64,000 nucleotides of DNA from Streptomyces sp. P9-A2 (GTDB lineage Bacteria; Actinomycetota; Actinomycetes; Streptomycetales; Streptomycetaceae). This document shows, piece by piece, positions 53,123-61,340 of this stretch. The position numbers and the translations under genes are program-made. Location: the NCBI RefSeq assembly GCF_036634175.1, contig NZ_JAZIFX010000001.1, forward strand, positions 6,324,001-6,388,000, read 5' to 3'. Below the pieces are notes generated by a model. The model ran no database searches. It was not told the DNA's origin and saw nothing but the letters and a program-made list of their open reading frames with translations. The first letter of the stretch is position 1. Each line of letters begins with the position of its first letter.

Positions 53123-54802
53123 TCATTTCCGATAGCCGAGGATAGTCATCATTCCGGATTCGGAGTGGTACTGGTTGTGGCAGTGGAGCATCCACAGGCC
53201 CGGGTTGTCGGCGTTGAAGTCGAAGACGAGTTTGCGGTGCGGCAGTACCAGGGCGGTGTCCTTGCGGGCTCCGCCCGCATGGCCGCTGGTGAGGGCGAAG
53301 GTGTGGCCGTGCAGATGGATGGGGTGCCACATGTCGGTGGCGTTGAAGAACGTCAGGCGGACCCGTTCTCCCTCTCGGATCGGGTGGCGTTCCTCGACGG
53401 AGTAGGGCCGGCGGTCGAAGCTCCAGTCGAACTTCCTCATGCTGCCGGTCAGTCTGAAGCACAGCTCGCGGTCCGGGGGGCGCTCGCAGAGGGCCACGGA
53501 TTCGTCCGGCACGAACCGTCTGGCCGGCACGAACCGGCCGTCGAGCTCATCCGGATGCGCGGAGCATCCGGGGAAGCTTCCGCTGCCGGTGCGCAGGACG
53601 GCCAGGGCCCTCGCGTTCTTGCCTTCGGCGAGCGCGACCAGCGGGAACACTCCGTCCTTGGCGGTGACGAGCACGTCGTAGCGTTCGGCCATGCCCAGCA
53701 GCAGCGTGTCCGCCCGCATGTGCTCGACCGGGTAGCCGTCCGTGTGCGTCACGGTCATCTCGTGGCCGCCGAGTGCCACCCGGAAAGCCGTGTCGCTCCC
53801 GGCGTTGATGATCCGCAATCGGATCCGGTCCCCGGGGCGGGCCCGGAAAACCGAAGCGGCTTTCGGGAGGCGGCCGTTGATCAGATAGTACGGGTGGTCG
53901 ACATGACCGCCCCCGCTGCGCAGCAGGTGGCTGTGCCCCTTCCGCAGGACGCGGGAGGGGCCGGCGTGCTCACCGGGGGAGTGGGCCGAGCCATGCGTGC
54001 CGGCGGACCCGTCAGGTGCGATGTCCTCACCCATGTCCATCGGGATGTCCCTGCCGTCGTGCAACTGCGTGAGCACACCGTCCGGAGTGGAGCCGTCCAC
54101 GCCGTCCAGCCAGTCGTCCAGGACGACGACCCATTCCTTGTCGTAGGACAAGGGCTCCTTGGGGTCCTCGACGATCAGCGGGGCGTACAGGCCGCGGTCG
54201 AGCTGCATTCCCGAGTGTGAATGCAGCCAGTACGTACCCGGATGCTGCACGGCGAAGCGGTAGGTGAAGTCCGCGCCGGGCTTGATGGAGGGCTGGGTCA
54301 GGCCCGGCACGCCGTCCATGTCGCAGCGCAGACGGATACCGTGCGAGTGCAGCGTCGTCGTCACGGGCAGGTGGTTGACGAGCTTGAGGGCGAGAGTGTC
54401 ACCCGCGGTGACCCGGACCTCCTTGCCGGGCAGCGCGTCACCGTACGCCCATGACCTGACGGTCCGCCCGCCCAGGTCGAGGGGCGTCTCGGTGGCAGTC
54501 AGCGTGAACGAGCGCAGAGGGCCGGAGCCTCGTTCCTTCTCGGCGGCGACGACCTCGGGATCGGACGGGTTCACATACCCCTTGGGCCCCCTGGGCACGA
54601 AGCCACCGCTGCGGTGGTCGGGGCCCCTGGTCGCCGGGTGGGTTCCGGTTCCGGAGGGCGAACCGGACGCAGAGGGCGAACCGGGCCCGGAGTTCGGGCC
54701 GGCTCCGGAGTGCGAGCCCGGTCCGGAACAGGCGGCCAGGGCCCCCGCGCCGATGGCCGTGATCGATGCACCGATCAAGGTGCGCCGTGTAGGTGAGTGC
54801 AT
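53123..54802 (-). CDS. Tat-exported lipoprotein multicopper oxidase
   Basis: The 559-residue enzyme has a Tat signal and lipobox (RRTLIGASITAIGAGALAAC, cysteine at 25), a Ser/Gly/Pro spacer and three cupredoxin domains. All four copper motifs are intact: LHSHG, YWLHSHSGM, HPIHLHGHTF and LHCHNQYHSESGM. The HCH-x3-H-x4-M end gives a type 1 site with an axial methionine. It probably oxidises Cu(I), Fe(II) or phenols outside the membrane. ATG 54802 was taken; ATG 54817 is possible. Neither has a ribosome site, so a leaderless message is plausible. Confidence 0.9.
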   Translation of the reverse strand: MHSPTRRTLIGASITAIGAGALAACSGPGSHSGAGPNSGPGSPSASGSPSGTGTHPATRGPDHRSGGFVPRGPKGYVNPSDPEVVAAEKERGSGPLRSFTLTATETPLDLGGRTVRSWAYGDALPGKEVRVTAGDTLALKLVNHLPVTTTLHSHGIRLRCDMDGVPGLTQPSIKPGADFTYRFAVQHPGTYWLHSHSGMQLDRGLYAPLIVEDPKEPLSYDKEWVVVLDDWLDGVDGSTPDGVLTQLHDGRDIPMDMGEDIAPDGSAGTHGSAHSPGEHAGPSRVLRKGHSHLLRSGGGHVDHPYYLINGRLPKAASVFRARPGDRIRLRIINAGSDTAFRVALGGHEMTVTHTDGYPVEHMRADTLLLGMAERYDVLVTAKDGVFPLVALAEGKNARALAVLRTGSGSFPGCSAHPDELDGRFVPARRFVPDESVALCERPPDRELCFRLTGSMRKFDWSFDRRPYSVEERHPIREGERVRLTFFNATDMWHPIHLHGHTFALTSGHAGGARKDTALVLPHRKLVFDFNADNPGLWMLHCHNQYHSESGMMTILGYRK

Positions 54803-54850
54803 GTCTAGATAACACATGCCATATAGTCATATATACGGTAAATAGATCGG
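54803..54850 (-). promoter_or_regulatory. AT-rich promoter of the multicopper oxidase gene
   Basis: Leftward, the sequence CTATTTACCGTATATATGAC followed by TATATGGCATG is far richer in A+T than anything nearby. TATATG/TATATA hexamers offer -10 elements close to the two possible ATGs, and repeated ATAT blocks could bind a dimeric repressor. The precise start is not resolvable by eye. Confidence 0.45.
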
Positions 54851-54916
54851 CGCGTCCTATGATTCACCCGTACTGCCCAACGTGGCTCCCGTCGGGACCC
54901 CGGCGGCTGAGCACTG

Positions 54917-55159
54917 TCACCCCGGCTGTCTGCTGCGGGCGTTCGCCTCGGCGACGAGGGCGCTCAGCAGCTCGGAGGGGGTGAGGGGGCGCAGGTGAAG
55001 CGGGTCGGCGTCCCATTCGCGGCCACCGGTGAGCGGGCGGAGCTGGACGTACGGGCCCACATGCCCCATGACCCGTCCGACGCGGTCGCGCACGGTGTCG
55101 CGGACGGCCGCGCCGAGGCCGGGTAACCGAACGGCATCGAGGCTGACGTCGTCCGTCAC
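54917..55159 (-). CDS. Small protein of unknown function (XRE/DUF397-associated)
   Basis: The 80-residue protein reads VRLPGLGAAVRDTVRDRVGR and ends with LHLRPLTPSELLSALVAEAN. GTG 55159 overlaps the stop of the preceding small gene by GTGA. Pairs of small genes like these commonly lie divergent from XRE/DUF5753 genes in Streptomyces. No domain is recognised. The central VGPYVQLRPL may be a beta hairpin. Conserved overlap and G/C third positions support it as real. Confidence 0.7.
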   Translation of the reverse strand: MTDDVSLDAVRLPGLGAAVRDTVRDRVGRVMGHVGPYVQLRPLTGGREWDADPLHLRPLTPSELLSALVAEANARSRQPG

Positions 55160-55416
55160 TCGACGACCCTCTCCGCGCCGCCCACCGTCCTTCCCTCCGC
55201 GGCCCCCCTCGTGATCACGTCCGCGAGCGCGAGGGCGACCGGGGCCGAGCACACGCCGAGGTGGACCAGGGCGTATGGGGCCTCGCCGGTTCTACGGGCG
55301 TCCGCCCACGGCGTACGGATGTCCATCGCGGGAAGCTGGACACCGGCCAGGGTGAGGGTGGTGGCGAGGGCGTCGCGGGCCTCGAGGGCTTCGCGGATCT
55401 TGGGGATGTGCGGCAT
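55156..55416 (-). CDS. Small protein of unknown function (XRE/DUF397-associated)
   Basis: The 86-residue protein begins MPHIPKIREALEARDALATT and contains APYALVHLGVCSAPVALALA. GAGGA is placed 5-6 bases before ATG 55416. It is divergent from the XRE gene at 55665 and overlaps the next small gene by 4 bases. It looks like a single alpha/beta domain; no known motif is seen. Joint occurrence with XRE/DUF397 suggests a regulatory or toxin-type module, but that is inference from position only. Confidence 0.72.
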   Translation of the reverse strand: MPHIPKIREALEARDALATTLTLAGVQLPAMDIRTPWADARRTGEAPYALVHLGVCSAPVALALADVITRGAAEGRTVGGAERVVE

Positions 55417-55664
55417 GGGGTCCTCGTCAGGGTGCGGTGGGCCGTGTGCGGACGTGCGGTGATCGACGTGGTTTCGCTGATCTCCTGACCCGACTGCGCT
55501 GGGTGTATTACGCTGCGTAGTCCGGTCGTTACAAGGATGCCCGGGGTGCGGGCGCCCACGCCGTGGACGGGGTAGTGGGCCCCCGGCGCGCGGAGGTGCT
55601 TCCGTAGAGTCCACACGGCCCACACCGTCGCATCGTTCAGCAGTACATCCCGGAAAGGAGCGGT

Positions 55665-56405
55665 ATGTCGCAGCGACGCGCCATCACCGGCCGCAGCCAG
55701 GAGCCCCGCCAGCGGTTCGCCGAGGAACTGCGGACGCTACGGGCGACAAGCGGGATGAGCCTGCGGGCACTCGGCGAACGGCTGGGCTGGGACTGGTCGT
55801 TGTTCGGCAAGATGGAGAAGGGCGAGACACTCGGCAGCCCGGAGGTCGTCCAGGACCTCGACACCCACTACGGCACCCCGGGCCCGCTGCTGGCACTGTG
55901 GGAACTGGCCGCCGGGGACCATACGCAGTTCCGCGAGCGGTACCGCCGGTACATGGCCCTGGAGGCGGAGGCGGTGAGCCTGTGGCACTTCGCGGTGAGC
56001 GTGCTGCCGGGACTGTTGCAGACGCCGGGGTACGCGCGGGAGGTGCTGACTGCGGGCGGGCTCAAAGGCAAGGAACTCGACCAGCAGGTCGACGCCCGGA
56101 TGAGCCGGCGTGAGCTGCTGGACGGCGAGAAGGCCCCTCCGTTCCGAACCATCCTGTCGGAGGCGGTGCTGCGGACGCCGTTGCGCGATGTGGGGGAGTG
56201 GCGCGGGCAGTTGGAGTACCTGGCAGATGTGGCGGAGCGGCCGAACGTGACGGTCCATGTGCTTCTGCAGAGTGCAGGCGTTCACGGTCTTCTGAGTGCC
56301 GACGTGTGGTATCTCCTTCTTCCCGAGGGCCGGACCGTCGCGTATACCGAGAACGGATATCAGGGCGAACTCATCGAGGAACCAAGCCCAGTTGTGCGTC
56401 TGTAG
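55665..56405 (+). CDS. XRE/DUF5753 regulator shortened by a premature TAG
   Basis: The 246-residue product has a helix-turn-helix (MSLRALGERLGWDWSLFGKM, residues 31-50) and a DUF5753 domain (VSVLPGLLQTPGYAREVL). TAG 56403-56405 ends it early. The same frame continues for 32 codons as KTYDAVRDLALTPAESRKFI and LRRLEEVTCDR, the normal C-terminal helices of this family, to a TAG at 56499. That end overlaps the DUF397 start by 13 bases, the usual arrangement. A single C-to-T change in a CAG codon would explain the stop. Loss of the last helix pair may impair it. Confidence 0.88.
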   Translation: MSQRRAITGRSQEPRQRFAEELRTLRATSGMSLRALGERLGWDWSLFGKMEKGETLGSPEVVQDLDTHYGTPGPLLALWELAAGDHTQFRERYRRYMALEAEAVSLWHFAVSVLPGLLQTPGYAREVLTAGGLKGKELDQQVDARMSRRELLDGEKAPPFRTILSEAVLRTPLRDVGEWRGQLEYLADVAERPNVTVHVLLQSAGVHGLLSADVWYLLLPEGRTVAYTENGYQGELIEEPSPVVRL

Positions 56406-56488
56406 AAGACGTACGATGCGGTGCGCGACCTGGCGCTTACCCCAGCGGAGTCGCGGAAGTTCATCCTGCGAAGGTTGGAGGAAGTCAC

Positions 56489-56698
56489 GTGCGACCGATA
56501 GACCTGACTGCCGTGTCCTGGCGCAAGAGCAGTTACAGCAACCAGGACGGCGGAGCGTGCGTCGAGGTCTCCGACGACTTCGCGTCCGTCGTCCCCGTGC
56601 GGGACAGCAAGGTGCCGCACGGTCCGGTGCTCGTGTTCCCGGCGGTTGGCTGGGCGTCCTTTGTCTCCGCTGTCAGGGGCAGGCAGTCGAGAGCCTGA
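56489..56698 (+). CDS. DUF397 domain protein
   Basis: The 69-residue protein has WRKSSYSNQDGGACVEV (residues 11-27), VRDSK (37-41) and the terminal WASFVSAVR, all DUF397 hallmarks. GTG 56489 has GGAGG 7-8 bases upstream. It pairs with the XRE regulator just upstream, whose full-length frame would overlap it by 13 bases; with the premature stop the coupling is lost and 83 bases now separate them. It is close in sequence to the remnant at 60069-60227. Confidence 0.9.
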   Translation: MRPIDLTAVSWRKSSYSNQDGGACVEVSDDFASVVPVRDSKVPHGPVLVFPAVGWASFVSAVRGRQSRA

Positions 56699-56860
56699 GG
56701 GGCGGGGCCGTTCGGCCCGGCAGAGGGCGGGGTGTCCGCGCGGTGCGTGTCACGCACACCGGATTCGGCAGCACGGGCCGGGCCGGGGCGGCCGTCGCCG
56801 ATACGTGTGTGCGTGACGGGCCCCATCGCATACTGAGGTGACGCGAAGGACGGCGGGGTG

Positions 56861-57715
56861 TCAGCGTGTCGCGAGGTTTGCAAGCAGTTCGGCGGCGGGC
56901 TTCGGGTGGACGAGCCAGCGCAGGTGGCTCCCTTCGAGCGTCCGGACCTCGAACGGGTTGTCGGGTGTGAGCGCGTCGGCTTCGCGGATCATACGGTCCT
57001 GCATGGCGAGCGGAATGCTGGCATCATCGGCCAGACGCACATAGGTCCTGGGAATCCGGCCCCAGGTCGCGGCCTGTGCCCGGTCGGTGGACGTACCGAC
57101 GTCGAGATTCTCATCGGGCTGGAAGGTGTTCAGGAACGTCCGGAACTCGTCATCGGTGAGGTCGGCGGCGAAAGCCTGCCTGAACGCGGTGAGTGCCGTC
57201 GGGTCGGCGGTCCGGAAGTTGGTCCGGAGCAGACCGAGCTCGACCGGGTTCCCGGCGATCGCCGGAGCGAAGGCGCCCGGATCGACGTCCGCCATCTCCG
57301 GCTCGGCGTAGTAGGCACCGACGTCCAGGTCGACCGGGCACCAGGCGGAGACGTAAGCGATCCTGTCGATCAGCTCGGGCCGTGCGTTGCCGGCCGCGGT
57401 GACCGTGGCGCCGCCCCTGCTGTGGCCGACGAGGACGGTCGGCCCGTTGCGCTTCGCCCGTTCGAGGACGTCGATCACGCGGGCGGCGTTGTCGGCGAGT
57501 GTGACCCCCTTGATGTTCCCCGGTTCCGCGGCGAGCGCGTGGAGGTCCTGAGGAGCCTGGTAGGCCGCGGGGAACGTCGCCTCGAACCCGTGCCCCGGAA
57601 GGTCGACCGCGACCGAGCGGTGGCCGAGCAGGGCAAGCTCGGCCTGCAGCGGCGCGAACGAGAACGAGTTCGCGAAGGCCCCATGGACAAAAATGAACGT
57701 CGGTAGATTCCGCAT
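56861..57715 (-). CDS. Alpha/beta-hydrolase
   Basis: The 284-residue protein has the oxyanion-hole HGAF (residues 11-14), the nucleophile elbow GHSRGG (S99), an aspartate region near DRAQAATWGRIPRTYVRLAD and a late histidine in GSHLRWLVHP. It resembles the small esterases annotated as salicylate-esterase-like (methylesterase) proteins; the substrate is unknown. No signal peptide, so cytoplasmic. It is followed upstream by an SDR gene in the same direction with a 62-base gap, so the two may be co-transcribed. Confidence 0.9.
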   Translation of the reverse strand: MRNLPTFIFVHGAFANSFSFAPLQAELALLGHRSVAVDLPGHGFEATFPAAYQAPQDLHALAAEPGNIKGVTLADNAARVIDVLERAKRNGPTVLVGHSRGGATVTAAGNARPELIDRIAYVSAWCPVDLDVGAYYAEPEMADVDPGAFAPAIAGNPVELGLLRTNFRTADPTALTAFRQAFAADLTDDEFRTFLNTFQPDENLDVGTSTDRAQAATWGRIPRTYVRLADDASIPLAMQDRMIREADALTPDNPFEVRTLEGSHLRWLVHPKPAAELLANLATR

Positions 57716-57777
57716 GCCTCAGCCTCCAACGGAACGATCTCCGGGGCAAGCCCAAGTCGGTTGTTCCGCAGTGGTAT

Positions 57778-58893
57778 TCAGCGGTCGCGGAACGGGGGGA
57801 GCACCTTCTGTTCCACCAGGCGGTCGAACAGGTGCAGGAGCCGCGTCTCGGTGTCGAGCGCGTCCGCGAAACCCGCCTGACGGATCTTCACGGTCGACGT
57901 GATGTTGTCCGCCTCGTGGTGGAACAGGAAGTCCCCGACCGGCCAGGCGACGAGCTTCCCGTACGGCGTCGGGACCAGGCCATGACGGTCGACGAGCCGT
58001 TGCCACACGTCCGCGCGGGTCGGCATCGCCTGCGCGAGCGACATCTGCTGCGGCGGGGCGTAGTCCATGCCGAAGTGCTCGGCGAACCGCGGCCAGAGGC
58101 CGGACCAGCGGAACTGGTCGCCGTTGGTCACGTTGAAGACCTGATCGGCGGCGCTCCCGGCGGAGCCCGCCCACACGGTCGCCCGGGCGAGCAGCTCCGC
58201 GTCGGTGGTCTGGTACAGCACGTCGTAAGCGGCGCGGGTGCCGGGGAACCGCATCGGCAGACCGAGTTCCTTGCAGATCGCGGCGTAGATCCCGATGACG
58301 AGCAGGAGGTTCATCGGATTTCCGGTCGCATAGCCGGTCACCCCCTCGGGGCGCAGCGCGGTGAACGCGAAACCCCGGTCGGCGGCGGCCTGCCGCAGGA
58401 GGTCCTCCTGCGTGGAGTAGAAGTGCGGGGCGACGAGCCGCGGATCACTCTCCTTCGCCGGCGTCGTGAAGTACCCGAGGTGATGGCCGTACGCCTTGCC
58501 GCCCTGGTAGAGCGTGACGTGGCGGAGCGGCGCACCGGCGGCCCGCAGTGCGTCGAGGGTGTTGCGCAGGAGCGCGTCGTTGACCTCGATCAGCTCGGCG
58601 TCGGTCGGCTTCTCGATGTAGGCGGCGAAGACGAGGTGCGTGACGTCGCGGAGGCCGGCGAGGCCGGTCGTCGCGCTCTCGGCGTCGAGCAGGTCGACGC
58701 TGTGGTGCTGCCAGGGCGCGTCGTCGAGGGCGCGGCGGCTCACGCCGTGGACGGTCCACCCCAGCCGGCTGTACTCGCGGGCGGAGTGGCTGCCGATGAG
58801 GCCGCCGTCCCCGGCGACCAGGACGGTGCCGCCGTTCACGGGCAGGTCGGTCAGTCCGAGTCCTGGCGTGGTGGGGGTGGGGGTCGTGGTCAT
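57778..58893 (-). CDS. Atypical SDR (PRISE/iridoid-synthase-like reductase)
   Basis: The 371-residue protein has an NAD(P)-binding start VLVAGDGGLIGSHSAREYSR (about residues 24-43; the motif is GxxGxxG with the first part GDGGLIG) and the LYQGGKAYGHHLGYFTTPAK region typical of progesterone-5-beta-reductase/iridoid-synthase-like SDRs, which reduce enones. The tyrosine of the unusual YxxxK is likely in the YFYSTQEDLL/HFYSTQE segment. The substrate is unknown. A truncated copy of codons about 278-313 lies at 44171-44278, and a MarR remnant stands just upstream in divergent orientation. Confidence 0.87.
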   Translation of the reverse strand: MTTTPTPTTPGLGLTDLPVNGGTVLVAGDGGLIGSHSAREYSRLGWTVHGVSRRALDDAPWQHHSVDLLDAESATTGLAGLRDVTHLVFAAYIEKPTDAELIEVNDALLRNTLDALRAAGAPLRHVTLYQGGKAYGHHLGYFTTPAKESDPRLVAPHFYSTQEDLLRQAAADRGFAFTALRPEGVTGYATGNPMNLLLVIGIYAAICKELGLPMRFPGTRAAYDVLYQTTDAELLARATVWAGSAGSAADQVFNVTNGDQFRWSGLWPRFAEHFGMDYAPPQQMSLAQAMPTRADVWQRLVDRHGLVPTPYGKLVAWPVGDFLFHHEADNITSTVKIRQAGFADALDTETRLLHLFDRLVEQKVLPPFRDR

Positions 58894-58989
58894 GGACGGG
58901 ATCTCCGTTCGTGGGACGCGGCGGGTGCGGCCGGGCCTGTTGCGGTGCGGCCGGGTTCATCGCGGTGCGGCCGGCGGCGACGCTCAGGT

Positions 58990-59169
58990 GAAAGGCTACG
59001 ACGCGGCGACGAGGGGTGGCGCAAGGTCGTCGCCGCCGCGCCCGAGCACGTCGACGCCGTGCTCCACTACGTGTTCGACAGCCTCACGCCCGAGCAGAAG
59101 CGAGCCCTCGGCGAGGCGGCGGCCCGCGTCGTCGAGGCCCTCGGCCCACCGGGCATCGCACGGGCCTGA
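58990..59169 (+). pseudogene. C-terminal fragment of a MarR-type regulator
   Basis: The frame reads DEGWRKVVAAAPEHVDAVLH and YVFDSLTPEQKRALGEAAAR, then ends at TGA 59167. This is the usual last helix pair of MarR repressors (APxHV..VR..VFDxLTxEQ). Only about 97 bases lie between it and the divergent SDR start, too few for the missing DNA-binding part, and no start codon with a ribosome site precedes it. It probably once regulated the SDR gene. Confidence 0.65.
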
Positions 59170-59276
59170 AACCCCGGCGCTCCGCCGGAGGTGCAGGCGT
59201 GCGCGTCGGGCGCCGACGTCGTGAGCGCCGGTCGGACGCCGGGCGGAAGGCCGGGGCCTGCCGCCGGACCCTCGAC

Positions 59277-60011
59277 TCACGGCGGGCTGTCGCTCAGCGT
59301 GCGCAGCAGCTCGGGGAGTGCGGTGCCGATCGGTTCCCGGATGACCTCGTCGGCCCGGTCGTCGTACGGAGTGGGCTCGGCGTTCATGATGATCAGCCGG
59401 GCGCCGTGGTCCGTGGCGACGCCGGCCAGACCGGCGGCGGGCTGGACCTGGAGGCTGGTGCCGACGGCGACGAAGACCTGGCAGGCCTTGGTGATGGCGA
59501 GCGCATCGTGCAGGACCACGGGGTCGAGGCGCTCACCGAACATGACCGTCGCCGATTTCAGGATGCCGCCGCACTCCAGGCACGACGGGTCGTCCTCGCC
59601 GGCCTCGACCCGGGCCAGGGCGTCCCCCATCGGCCCGCGGGCATGGCACTTCGTGCACACGGTGCTGCGAGCACTGCCGTGGAGTTCGAGGACCTTCCGG
59701 GCCGGCAGGCCGGCGAGCTGGTGCAGACCGTCCACATTCTGCGTGATCACTCTGACCGGCACACCCGACCGCTCCAGCTCGGCGATGGCCCGGTGCGCCG
59801 CGTTGGGCTCCGCCTGGAGGGTGCGGTTCTTGCGCCGCATCTGCCAGGACCGCCGCCGGATCTCCGGATCACCCATGTAGTACTCGTACGTGACGAGCTT
59901 TTCCGCCTCCGGATCCTTCCGCCACAGCCCGCCCGGGCCACGGTAGTCAGGGATGCCGGAATCGGTGGAGACGCCTGCGCCGCTCAGGAGGGCGACAAGG
60001 GGCTTGGTCAT
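59277..60011 (-). CDS. Sir2-family NAD-dependent protein deacylase
   Basis: The 244-residue sirtuin has GAGVSTDSGIPDYRG (residues 11-25), the TQNVDGLH core (about 90-97), the catalytic histidine in LELHGSA (about 115), and two zinc CxxC pairs (CTKC and CLEC). GTSLQVQPAAG and the terminal nucleotide loop are intact. It removes acyl groups from lysine using NAD; Streptomyces usually has more than one. ATG 60011 gives the normal N-terminus. No operon partner is evident. Confidence 0.93.
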   Translation of the reverse strand: MTKPLVALLSGAGVSTDSGIPDYRGPGGLWRKDPEAEKLVTYEYYMGDPEIRRRSWQMRRKNRTLQAEPNAAHRAIAELERSGVPVRVITQNVDGLHQLAGLPARKVLELHGSARSTVCTKCHARGPMGDALARVEAGEDDPSCLECGGILKSATVMFGERLDPVVLHDALAITKACQVFVAVGTSLQVQPAAGLAGVATDHGARLIIMNAEPTPYDDRADEVIREPIGTALPELLRTLSDSPP

Positions 60012-60068
60012 GGGCCGAGCGTAGAGCTCCTGGCTGGTTCGGAGCGAGCGCGTTTCACGAGGCCCTTG

Positions 60069-60227
60069 GGGGAGGGCGGAGGAGAGTGCGTCGAGGTCTC
60101 CGACGACTTCGCCGCCGCTGTCCCGGGGCGGGACGGCCGGCTCCCGCGCGGTCCGGTGCGTGTGGTCCCGGCTGTCGGCCGGGTGTCCTTCGTGTCCGCT
60201 CTCGGAAGTGGGCAGTTGGGCGGCTGA
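60069..60227 (+). pseudogene. Truncated DUF397 gene
   Basis: The frame GGGECVEVSDDFAAAVPGRD continues with PAVGRVSFVSALGSGQLGG and ends at TGA 60225. It corresponds to residues about 22-69 of the DUF397 protein at 56489-56698 (GGACVEVSDDFASVVPVRDS, PAVGWASFVSAVRG). The N-terminal WRKSSYS part and any start are gone; the 5' side runs into the sirtuin upstream region. VRDSK has decayed to GRDGR. Confidence 0.75.
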
Positions 60228-60238
60228 CCGGGCAGGGC

Positions 60239-60274
60239 GACGGCCCCGCGCTCTTCTCGGATCGCGGGGCCGTC
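60239..60274 (-). terminator. Hairpin terminator of the siderophore-binding-protein gene
   Basis: GACGGCCCCGCG (60239-60250) pairs perfectly with CGCGGGGCCGTC (60263-60274) around a 12-base loop, 22 bases past the stop of the leftward gene. Confidence 0.8.
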
Positions 60275-60296
60275 GGCCTGACCGTGCCGGCTCAGG

Positions 60297-61256
60297 TCAC
60301 TTGGTGAGGGCCTTCTCGATGTCGGTGATGACCTTCTCCATGGCGATCGGGCCGTTGCTGCTGCTCCAGACCTGGCCGTCGACCCCGTGGTCCCGGCCTG
60401 CCTCGACGGCCTTCATCCGGGTGAAGGCCTTCTCGGAGCGGGCGGCCTCCAGTGCCTTGTCCCCCTCGGCGTTCAGCGTGGCGATGAAGACGTGGTCGGC
60501 GTCGGCCTTGGTGAGGTTCTCCAGGGACAGCGGGTCCGAGTGCGGCTGCTTGCCGAGGTCCTTGGCGATCGGCAGCGGCGACAGGCCGGCCTCCTCCAGC
60601 ATCGCGGTGGGCATGTTGGCGGAGTTCATCACGATCGGGCCGCCCGGCATCCACCGCATGACGATGCCCGTGCCCTCGGCGCCGTCGCCCGCGTTCCCCG
60701 CGCGCTCGACCAGGGCGTCGATCTTCTGGTCGAGTTCGTCGGTCTTGCCCAGCGCCTCGCCGTAGGTGTCGAGGCCGGAGCGCCAGTCACCGGCGGCCGG
60801 GACGATGGTCGGCGCGATGGCGGAGAGCGTCTCGTACTGCGACTTCTCCAGGTTGGCGCCGGTGAGGATGAGGTCCGGCTCGGCCTTGAGGATCGCCTCG
60901 GTGTTGGGTTCCCGCACCGTGGCGACCAGTGGGATGTCGGCGGCCCGGTCGCTCAGATAGGCGGGAGCGCCCTCGGCGCCCCGGGCGGCGCTGGTGCCCA
61001 CCGGAGTGATGCCGAGCGACAGGGCGGTGTCCAAGGAGGCGTCACTGAGGGTGACGATTCTCTTCGGTGTGCCGTCGATCTCCACCTCGCCGAAAGCCGT
61101 CTGTACGACCCGCTCGGTCCCGCCGGCCGCCGTCTTCCCTTCACTGTCACCGGAGTTGGCGGAATCCGACCCTCCGCAGGCGGCGAGGGTCATGACCAGC
61201 GGGGCAGCGGCCAGAGCGAGAGCGGCAGAGCGCAGCGAAGATCGGCTTCTGGGCAT
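60297..61256 (-). CDS. Ferric-siderophore-binding lipoprotein (FepB/FecB type)
   Basis: The 319-residue protein has a lipoprotein signal (LRSAALALAAAPLVMTLAAC, lipobox cysteine 28) and a helical-backbone binding fold starting GTPKRIVTLSDASLDTALSL, with EAILKAEPDLILTGANLEKSQ as in cluster-A iron-siderophore receptors. It hands ferric siderophore to the FecCD permeases transcribed in the opposite direction. The shared 84-base gap holds an iron box at 61297. AGGAGA lies about 9 bases before ATG 61256. Confidence 0.92.
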   Translation of the reverse strand: MPRSRSSLRSAALALAAAPLVMTLAACGGSDSANSGDSEGKTAAGGTERVVQTAFGEVEIDGTPKRIVTLSDASLDTALSLGITPVGTSAARGAEGAPAYLSDRAADIPLVATVREPNTEAILKAEPDLILTGANLEKSQYETLSAIAPTIVPAAGDWRSGLDTYGEALGKTDELDQKIDALVERAGNAGDGAEGTGIVMRWMPGGPIVMNSANMPTAMLEEAGLSPLPIAKDLGKQPHSDPLSLENLTKADADHVFIATLNAEGDKALEAARSEKAFTRMKAVEAGRDHGVDGQVWSSSNGPIAMEKVITDIEKALTK

Positions 61257-61296
61257 GGGTGTCTCCAGGAGAGGTGGATGCGTGGCGAAAGCAAAG

Positions 61297-61315
61297 TTAG
61301 GTTAACCTCACCTTT
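61297..61315. promoter_or_regulatory. Iron box (DmdR/IdeR-type operator)
   Basis: TTAGGTTAACCTCACCTTT agrees at 14 of 19 positions with the actinobacterial iron box TTAGGTTAGGCTAACCTAA and contains a perfect AGGTTAACCT dyad (61299-61308). It lies between the divergent binding-protein and permease genes and should let one iron repressor shut both. Confidence 0.8.
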
Positions 61316-61340
61316 GTTGAATGTGGAAGGAGGGGTGAGG

